Origin: Planctomycetota bacterium
GTDB lineage: Bacteria; Planctomycetota; SZUA-567; H5-PLA8
Length of the DNA stretch: 64,000 bases
NCBI GenBank assembly: GCA_023150555.1
Contig: JAKLKQ010000017.1
Location: 48,070 to 112,069, forward strand
Direction: 5' to 3'
The position numbers were made by a program, and so were the translations under genes. Positions 44,226 through 52,200 of the stretch are shown in pieces. The notes below the pieces were generated by a model that was given only the letters and a program-made list of their open reading frames with translations, ran no database searches and was not told the DNA's origin. The stretch's first letter is position 1; each line of letters starts with the position of its first letter.

Positions 44226-47200
44226 CCGGCACGCTCTTGAGGTTTATCGTTTCGTTGGCGAAGTAGTCCAGCTTCACGCTGAGGATCCGCTCGTTTCCGA
44301 CGTCGGCGATGAAGAGGCGGCGGTCGGAATGCACCACCAGATTCATGGCGTGGAAGATGGCCACCTCGTCGCCGCCAATGGCGCGCGCGCCTTCCGGACC
44401 GCCGGCGGAATTCAGCGGCTTGCCGTCGTCTGCATTGCCGTAGCGCCCGATGCGCACGATGGGATTGCCGTTGGTGTCGAGCACGATGACGGAATAATGG
44501 TCGACCTCGGTGACGAAGCTGCGGCGGAAGAAATCGAGATCACCCCGGGATTTCGCCGAACAGTCGCAGTTGCGGCCGATGCGCTCGTTGTCGACACTGC
44601 GCCCATTCAAACCCACCGCGCCGTGAATCCACTCGGCGCCTTCCACCCACGCGGCGCCCAGGCGGTGGCCGACCAGGTCGGCCTCGCGCTTGGGAATCTC
44701 CGAAGGCGGCAACGGCACGCGCGCGGCGGCCGTTGTGAGGATGCGCGCCTGTCCGGCCTTCGCCTTCAGGTAGGAACACGAGATGTCGTTAAAGTACCGT
44801 TTGCCATTCGCGTTGCGCGTTTGGTTGACGGTCATGTATAGGTAATCGTCGCTGTCGATGTTCACACCGTCGGTGCGTTCGATACCCGGCAGCGCGTCCT
44901 TATAGACCCATTGGCCGTGCTGGTCGAAAACATGGAGCTCGTGTTCGACGTAGCGGCCTGGAAAAATCTGCGGCGCATGTTTGCGGATCTGATCGTTGGC
45001 GTTCTTCTCGTCGGGCACCTTCTGAAGCGTGTCGGCGCCCTTCTCTTCCAAGGGCCACCGGCAGTGGACAACGATCCGGCCGCGCGGCGAGACCGAGAAC
45101 CCGCCGCTCATGGCGCCTCCGTCGCTGATGCCCGGCACCACCAGTCCGGAGATGAACGTGTCGCGCTCTTCGCCGTAGTCGAAGGGAATCTCGCGCCAAG
45201 TCGCAGGATCAAAGCGGGCGATGAAGTCGGCGTCCGGATTGCGGAGGTACACCCGGCCCTCAATGTCGAACGCCACGTCCTCGGCGTCCATCGGAAGCCG
45301 GACCGGCGACACCTTTCCGCTTTCCGCATCGACGCGCAGCATCTCCTTGAACCATTTGCAGTGGACCGCGTGCGGACGCGTGTATTCGCCCACATACAGG
45401 CTGCGGGTCTTGGGATCGAAGTAGAGCCGCTGCCGAAGTTCGCCGGGCGACTTGAACCACCACACGCTCTTGCGGATGTCCTCGGCGAAATCGCGCTTCG
45501 GCTTCAACGCGCCGTCGGCGAGTTCGTACAGCTTGATCTGCAGGGGCTCCCAATTTCCACCACGAATGATCGGTGCAATCCATACCGTCGGCGGATCGGT
45601 GTGAAAATCGATCTCGGCGCTGGTAGCGCGGTAGCGGTCGCCGGGACGCTCGCACGGAAAGGTGCTCTTCGAGATTGTCTTCGGCTCCGCTGTGCCGTCG
45701 CCCAGGGCGGCGAAGCGGGTGAGCGTGCCTTCCTGCGAGTTTCGAAACCGGTCGCCGAAGTAGTTCGGCACCGGCCAGGAAAAGACGTAGATCTCCCCGG
45801 TTTTGCGGTTAATGCGAATCTCCGAAGGACGGATCGTGCGAACGGTCGCGACGTAGTTTCCATCCGGGTCGAGCACCTGAACGCGATCGTTGAGGTAGTC
45901 GGCGACGTAGACACGTCCCTGTGCATCGCAGTCCACCGACGTCGGCATCTTGAACCGCTTGCTGGTTGAACCGAACTCGTTTCGGCGCAGGACGCCCGCC
46001 CAGAGTTCCGGTTCCTTATCGCCCGATGGATCCATACGCGCCACGCCGTGCAGCGCATCGCCGCCGGCCAGAAAGCCGGTCAGGTACAGCCACTTGCCGT
46101 CGGGGCTGGCTGCAGCGCTCCAGGGCGACGCGTGCGGCGGCGCGAAGGTGCCGCTCTGAAAACAGGTCTGCGGGCCCTGAAGCGGCTTGCCGCTGGTGGA
46201 ACCGTCCCCGCTGAGCCGGTTGAGGCGGGCGCCGAGCAGATAGATGCGGTCCGGCACGCCCGGCACGATCTCCATCGCCGAAGCGAATTCGCCTTCCTTG
46301 CCGCCCGTCGGCCAGAACATTCCGTAGCGCAGGTCGGCGGTGGTGAGCAGCGTGCACTGGATGTGCGAATACTTCACCGGCCAGCGGCGACCGTCGTGGG
46401 GGAAGATCTTGCTCTGGATGCCCTCTACAAGATGGAGGCGATTGGCGGGGAACGGATAGACGGTGCGAAGGTACGTCCCGTCGTGGCCGAAAAGGCGCAG
46501 CTGCGAGTTCTGGTTGTTGTCGAAGACGTAAACGCCTTCCGCGGTGGCACGGATCATCGGCACGGAGGTGCCCCAGCGCTTGTGCGGCGACCAGAAGAGC
46601 GTGCGCTCGAACTGCGGGCGCAAGCCCAGCGATACGCGCACGCGAAGGCTGTCCTTGTCGTCGAGATAGCGGCCCGTGTCGTCCTTGCCGTCCCAGACGA
46701 CGGTCTGCTTGAGGCTGTCTTTCTGAAAGGGTTCCGGCGCGTTGGGTCCCAGGACTCCGCTGGCGAGATGCCGGACGATCAGGCCATCGGGTTCCTCGAT
46801 GGCCACAGTGGCGTCGCCGAAGGTCTCCGCCTCGAAGGCGATCGTGATGCGGTCGCCGGCGCGCGTGACCCGGGGCTTTGCCGTAAATGCAAAGCGTTCG
46901 GGCCTGCGCACCGCGTACTCTTCGACGATGGCCTTCTCGTCGACGCCTTCGTCGAGGGGCAGCGCGTTAAGTTCCTGGGCCTGCTCGGGGCGCTGATCCC
47001 GCAGGTCGACGGTGGCGCGCACCACGTCGGCTTGCGTCGTGTTGACGACCTCACCGGCATCGAGCCATAGATAGCCAAACATCTGCGGGCAGTGGGAGCT
47101 GTCGGTAAAGGTCGGCGACCATGCGGTGTCCTCGATCTCAACGTCGTCGATGCCCAGCGGCGGCTTGGGTTCGGGCCGTGCGGTACGATTGATGTTGCAC

Positions 47201-47829
47201 GACCAGACCTTGTTCAGCTTTCCGGCACGAATGTCCAGGTCCACGTAGGGGATGCGCATCTCCATCAGCCAGGCGGTCTTGGCGTCGCGTGCGGTCTTGA
47301 CGGTCAGGCGCGGGTTCCAGCTGGGATCGCTGTTGTTGCGGATGTCGCCGGTGGTGCCGATGGCGTTGACCATGATGTGGAAGTAGCAGTCCTCGCGGCT
47401 GTTGGTCGGATCGAGGAACAGCTCGATGGTCTCGTCGTGGAAGATGTTGTTGTCGCGCTCGGTGATCTTGGCCAGCACGGCATCGGGGAACGGCGTCTGG
47501 CAGCGAGTGAATACGTACAGGTACTGCTTGTCGCAGAGCAGCCACGCGGTGGTGTTGAAGACGGGCGGTGTCTTCTTGCCGCTGATCAACACCAGCGAGA
47601 CCGGCGTCGCCTTCTGTTCATAGAGTTCGTCGAGTTTTCCGTCGATCTTCGGCGGTTTGTCGACGCTGCGCACCCGCAGCACCGGGTGTTTGACCGTCTT
47701 TTTCCACGCCTCGAACTGCGCGTCCTCGTCCTCGGCCCCGGCCACACGTGGGCCCAGCGCCGGCAACACCAGCAAGGCCAGCAGCGCCGGCCGAAGGAAG
47801 CGTGAGAGCGCGCGATCAGGGCGCGGCAT
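44203..47829 (-). CDS. Secreted CBM9-like/FlgD-Ig/NHL propeller protein with C-x-C module
   Basis: 1208 residues from ATG 47829 (MPRPDRALSRFLRPALLALL), chosen for its signal peptide (cleavage near VAGA-E); the start overlaps the upstream lipoprotein gene by 14 bp. Residues about 45-270 match a CBM9/DOMON-like carbohydrate-binding domain (PPKIDGKLDELYEQKATPVS, FHDETIELFLDPTNSREDCY, TAWLMEMRIPYVDLDI). A FlgD-like Ig domain (about 325-430: IVRHLASGVLGPNAP, QTVVWDGKDDTGRYLDD) and NHL blades follow. The C-terminal module has WVEGAEWIHGAVGL, Cys1088-x-Cys1090 in NCDCSAKSRGDLDFFRR, and VLDTNGNPIVRIGRYGNADDG. Binding of extracellular glycans is likely; enzymatic activity is not evident. Confidence 0.78.
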   Translation of the reverse strand: MPRPDRALSRFLRPALLALLVLPALGPRVAGAEDEDAQFEAWKKTVKHPVLRVRSVDKPPKIDGKLDELYEQKATPVSLVLISGKKTPPVFNTTAWLLCDKQYLYVFTRCQTPFPDAVLAKITERDNNIFHDETIELFLDPTNSREDCYFHIMVNAIGTTGDIRNNSDPSWNPRLTVKTARDAKTAWLMEMRIPYVDLDIRAGKLNKVWSCNINRTARPEPKPPLGIDDVEIEDTAWSPTFTDSSHCPQMFGYLWLDAGEVVNTTQADVVRATVDLRDQRPEQAQELNALPLDEGVDEKAIVEEYAVRRPERFAFTAKPRVTRAGDRITIAFEAETFGDATVAIEEPDGLIVRHLASGVLGPNAPEPFQKDSLKQTVVWDGKDDTGRYLDDKDSLRVRVSLGLRPQFERTLFWSPHKRWGTSVPMIRATAEGVYVFDNNQNSQLRLFGHDGTYLRTVYPFPANRLHLVEGIQSKIFPHDGRRWPVKYSHIQCTLLTTADLRYGMFWPTGGKEGEFASAMEIVPGVPDRIYLLGARLNRLSGDGSTSGKPLQGPQTCFQSGTFAPPHASPWSAAASPDGKWLYLTGFLAGGDALHGVARMDPSGDKEPELWAGVLRRNEFGSTSKRFKMPTSVDCDAQGRVYVADYLNDRVQVLDPDGNYVATVRTIRPSEIRINRKTGEIYVFSWPVPNYFGDRFRNSQEGTLTRFAALGDGTAEPKTISKSTFPCERPGDRYRATSAEIDFHTDPPTVWIAPIIRGGNWEPLQIKLYELADGALKPKRDFAEDIRKSVWWFKSPGELRQRLYFDPKTRSLYVGEYTRPHAVHCKWFKEMLRVDAESGKVSPVRLPMDAEDVAFDIEGRVYLRNPDADFIARFDPATWREIPFDYGEERDTFISGLVVPGISDGGAMSGGFSVSPRGRIVVHCRWPLEEKGADTLQKVPDEKNANDQIRKHAPQIFPGRYVEHELHVFDQHGQWVYKDALPGIERTDGVNIDSDDYLYMTVNQTRNANGKRYFNDISCSYLKAKAGQARILTTAAARVPLPPSEIPKREADLVGHRLGAAWVEGAEWIHGAVGLNGRSVDNERIGRNCDCSAKSRGDLDFFRRSFVTEVDHYSVIVLDTNGNPIVRIGRYGNADDGKPLNSAGGPEGARAIGGDEVAIFHAMNLVVHSDRRLFIADVGNERILSVKLDYFANETINLKSVPDEAPPQE

Positions 47830-48856
47830 CTGCGGGCTCCGTCTTCCTTTCAGGCACCGGCCTGTAGCCGACCTCGTCGAAAGCCGCTTTGCGTATGTCG
47901 CTGCCGGTCTCGCCGCTGCCGAAGTCCAACGGGACATCCTTCAGATAGCGGTCGTAGAGCGGGCGGCTGGGCGGAAACCAGATCGCGCCGGCGCGGGACA
48001 TCAGGATCGGCAGCGCCTTGTTGACGTTTGCGTTGGCCAACTGGCGGCGCAGCACCGGCGTGTCCAGGCGCCAGCGGGCAAGGTCGAGCATCACCTCTTC
48101 GTTCTCGAAGAATGCGCCACCCTGACTGTCCAGGTTGCGGTCGTCGATGTCGATGAGGTCGACTTCCTTGATCGCGCCTTCCAGTTCGAAGCCGCGCATC
48201 GCGAAACTGCACCGGATCGGCGCGTAGGATTCGAACGTGAACTTCAGCTTAAAGCCCTGCAACAGGTCCCGGAAGATTGGCTGCAGGCGCCGCAGGCGCT
48301 GGAGGTCGGCCGGCGATGCCGAGGCGTGTTCGGCAGGCTGCTCGTGGACTTCCTTCTCGCCGCCTTCCAGGGCGGCCACGGGCATGATGCGCAGGCGCAG
48401 GTCGCCGGCCTTGTCGCCCAGGTAACTGCCCTTCTTGACCGCGTCGATGGCGAACGCGATGACGGTGTTTTCTTTGTAGTCTTTCTGGCATACGAACGGC
48501 GAAGCGTAGCGGAGTTTGCACAGGTCCGGGATGCTGTAGACCGCAACCGCCTCCTGGCCACCCTCGTCGGCGCGGTTGATTTCGTGACTGGCGAGTTCGG
48601 CGCCGTCGCCCATCATCGCCACCCGCGCCTGGGCAGTCTCCTTCTTAAGCAGGCTCGCGACGTCGCGTTCCGAGCCCTCCGGTCCGCTCTGGTCGAGCAG
48701 CCGGCGCGAGAGCCGAACCTTCTCGGTGATGACCGCGCTGCCGTCCTCGTTCAGTTGCACGCGGGTCTCGACCTGGATGCAACCGCTTGCCAGGCCCAGC
48801 AGCAGCACAAGGGCCCAGCGGCCATTCTTGTGCGTCCTTTTGCGCCTGGATTCCAT
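47816..48856 (-). CDS. Lipoprotein of unknown function
   Basis: 346 residues from ATG 48856 (MESRRKRTHKNGRWALVLLL), chosen because a lipobox LGLASGC follows at the right distance; the frame is open for 65 more codons upstream without homology or signal. After the lipidated Cys come IQVETRVQLNEDGSAVITEK, a KLRYASPFVCQKDYKENTVI segment and a polar C-terminal half. The early part resembles small lipoproteins with a DUF-like beta domain, but I do not recognise the family. First gene of a three-gene operon with the CBM9 propeller (14-bp overlap) and the TPR-PQQ protein, so it may anchor them to a membrane. Confidence 0.65.
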   Translation of the reverse strand: MESRRKRTHKNGRWALVLLLGLASGCIQVETRVQLNEDGSAVITEKVRLSRRLLDQSGPEGSERDVASLLKKETAQARVAMMGDGAELASHEINRADEGGQEAVAVYSIPDLCKLRYASPFVCQKDYKENTVIAFAIDAVKKGSYLGDKAGDLRLRIMPVAALEGGEKEVHEQPAEHASASPADLQRLRRLQPIFRDLLQGFKLKFTFESYAPIRCSFAMRGFELEGAIKEVDLIDIDDRNLDSQGGAFFENEEVMLDLARWRLDTPVLRRQLANANVNKALPILMSRAGAIWFPPSRPLYDRYLKDVPLDFGSGETGSDIRKAAFDEVGYRPVPERKTEPADAAP

Positions 48857-49231
48857 TGCCGGGGCTCGCACCTGTAGGGGAATAGGGGCCGCCGCTTCAC
48901 CCTTCGAACTGCGTTTGCGCTCGAGGCGCAACGCCTTTTTCTGAGTAGGGTTAGCTTTAGACCGACGGTCGATTGCGGATACCGCCCCGCGCCCAACCGC
49001 CTCCTTATATAGATACACCAAGGGCCCCTTGTTTCCGGACAATTTCGGCACCCTCAGGACCTCCGGCCAGGCGAGGGCCGCGCCAGAGCCGAGCCTATTA
49101 ATGGTTTCAAAAGGTCGCAGTGTCTAAGTTCCCGGTCTGATTCACCGGCTTCATCCATACAATTCAAATGACGAGCACGGGTTGCGCGTACTCGTGCGTG
49201 CAACGCACACGGTTAACTGCGAGGTGGTTAA
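48857..49231. other. Divergent region, 375 bp, upstream of the lipoprotein operon and the long pseudopilin
   Basis: On the minus strand a TATATAAGGAGGCGG word (49001-49015) lies about 145 bp upstream of the lipoprotein ATG with no well-placed start behind it. Near the plus-strand gene are the dyads ACGAG/CTCGT (49171-49195) and GTGCGT-GCA-ACGCAC (49194-49208). GAGGTGG precedes the long pseudopilin ATG. No other element is recognised. Confidence 0.4.
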
Positions 49232-52200
49232 ATGCCTGCGTCGAATACACAGGGGACCGGACACGCTGAGGACAAGGCACGCGCGCGGTCGAAGCGCCAT
49301 ACCAACGAACGTGGCTTTATCCTGATCGTGGTCGTGGGCATGTTGACCGTGCTGGTGGTATTGGGGCTTTCCTATGCCGAGCAGGGACGAGTTGAGCTGC
49401 GCGGGGCCAGCAACAGCAGCGACCTCGCCGCGCTGGATGGGCTCTCCGAGGTGGGTTTCCAGTTCGCGCTTCGCGCGCTGCGCGACGACCGCAACGTAAC
49501 GCACGCCGGAGGGTCCTCCGCGCACCTGACGACGCTGGGCGGCGGCGGTTGGACCTCCCGCTGGGGCTTCAACCCCGACGCGACGCTGGGCGGCAAACTC
49601 CCCATCGGAGCGGACCGGGCGCCCAGCCGCGGCGACGCCTATAACTACCAAGACTCCTGGCGGATGCTGCTTTGGAACGAGGAGACCGTCGAACCCGTCG
49701 CGACCTGGACGGGCAAGGCCTGGGGCTACGGCTTCAAGTTCCGGCCCGGCACAGACGACCAGGCCAAGCGCAGCATGGAGACGCAGCGCTTCCCGCAGCC
49801 GTCGACGGTGCTGGTAGACACCGTGCAACTGCAGCCCTTCGCGCGCGTGCGGAAGTTCCGCGTGAAGGTGGGCTCCAACAACGGCCTGATCCAGGTCGCC
49901 GTCACGCCCAAGGACGGCGGCGTGAACCTCAACGACGTCTTCGACCCCGCCACCGCCGACGAACGGCCGGGCATCTACGAGACCCTGAATTCGGGCCAGC
50001 TGGAAGGCACCGTGGGCATCGGCAGCAGCTTCGACATCTCGGGCAACGCTACGAACCTGGCCAAGGTGCCGTACGCCTCGCCCGACCGCCGCACGCTCGA
50101 ATACATCCTGGGCAAGGTGCCGCAGATGGCGCAGAAATCCAAAGAATCCATCCCCTGGCGCGAGTACAGCGAGTGGGTCTTCCGCCGCGGCCTGGCCGGC
50201 AGCACGGAATTGGACAACGGCACCTATAACTGGCGGCATTACTTCGAGCCCTACGGCGGCGGCCGAGCCTATGCCTGGGCGGGCGGCGTCTGGAAGCTGT
50301 GGATCAATGGGTACAGCGCGATCGGCGGGTACCAGCGCGCCTCTACCGGCTACATGACAGCGATGACCTCCGGCGCCCCGACCACCATCTGGAACGTGGC
50401 AGGCGGCATCGAGCCCAACCGCTACGGGATGGAGCCCTCCCGGTATTCCATGTGGGCGGGTCTGAAAGGCATGGCTTACACGGTCGACGGCGTCTACAAG
50501 GCGGACGGCATGGGGTATCTGGTCGCCAAGGACCGCTACGGCAACAACGAGGACGACGACTATATCTGGTTCCCCACCGGGCTGTGGACCAACGACCCCC
50601 GCCTGCCCGCGGCCGATACCTCCGTCGGACACCAGTACTTCCACGCAGCCGACAACATGTTCCATGGATTCGGATTCGACCGGTACAACCCGCACCGCGC
50701 CGGCATCGATGCCGTCCTGAGCGACTACTGCCTGCGCAGCAACCGCTGGTACATCGGCGCCGGGGCGTACGGGCATCCCAAGGCCCGGACCTTCCAGCTT
50801 CATTTCGCCAGCGCCGTCGCCAAGGGACGCTTCTGGACCGACCTGCTGGCGGCGTGGTACTTCGGCGGCGCGCCGGGCTATACGAACTTCCTCGGAGCCA
50901 CCCAGGGCACCGGCTACAATAACTGGGCGCACTTGGGTTCGAGCTACGACTCCATCGCCATCGGCACGCACTGGATGCCGCCGACCTCACACGTCTGGCT
51001 GCCGGGCTTCTTCAGCAAGGGCGGCATCAGCGGCCCGTCGAACTACCAGAACTCCTGGGGCGGCCGGATCACTTCGATTTCGGGCAAGGATGAAGTCTCC
51101 CGCGGCATGACACGCTGGCCCGGCAACATGCCGCCGGCCCGCATGGCCGCCAGCTACATCGTTCCCATGGCGCGTTGGCCCGCCGACTTTGTGGGCCAGT
51201 CCAACGCTCATTTCACCTTCAGCAATTTTCGGCTCGCGATCCGCGCGCACGGATACCAGGAGAACTGGGGCGATCCCGTCAACCCCGGCACCAAGCACGG
51301 CACCGCAGCCAGCAACCGCTGGTACGACGCGATCGACGTGAACAACTCGCTCTTCCCCGTCGTCTACGGCCTGCTCTCGCCGGAGAAGTTCCCTTCCCTG
51401 TTGGGCCGCACCACCGTCGCGCCGCACCTGCACTGGAAGGCCCGGATGCTAGACGTCGAGTGCCGCCTCAAGCGCCCCGTCAAGATCAACGGCTCTGCCG
51501 AGGCCTACGACGACGTGAAAAACAGCTGGATCCCCGTACAGATCGGCCTGAAGAGCCCCGACAGTGCGAAGACCTACCCGGGCCGGGACTGGGACGGCGA
51601 TCCGGACAGCGCCGGCTACAACCCGTGGATCCCGCTGCGCATGAAGCTCAGCAACCCCGATAAGCCCTGGAACCCCGACAGCGCGAGCACCGACTACAAC
51701 GTCTGGATCGAACCCAAGCTCCTGCACCCCGGTTCGGCCTACGATCCGGTGACCAATCCTTTCTACAACAGCTCGGCATTTCTGACCGAATTGAGCAACG
51801 ATGCGGACAAGCGCCACGATTTCATCAAGTATCCCTGGATGCCCAGCCTCAAGGATCCCGTCACCATCGTTGGCGGTGCAGACCACATCAAGTACGGAAT
51901 GTACGGTTGGGACGACGCGGTTGAACGCCCCAACTTGATCGCGCAGGGCGCCAACTGGTCCACCTACATCCAGGACACTCTTGGCGTCGAGAATTTCCCG
52001 TATATGCCCGTCGATACCTACGGAGTGGCGCCGACCTGGAAGGGCCCCGGACCCTTCGATGGCGCGGTCGCCTACCCCAGCCCGGGCTGGGACGGGTATC
52101 TCTTCGAGCCGCGCTGGTACAACGGGCGCACGGCCAATCCGAAGTACCTGAAGGATAAACGCGATAACGACCAGCTTGCCGACGCGTCCGCGTACTACGC

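Noticed and set aside
47829..47937. N-terminal extension of the CBM9-propeller protein
   Set aside because: The additional 36 residues are Arg/Ser-rich and would hide an obvious signal peptide beginning at 47829.
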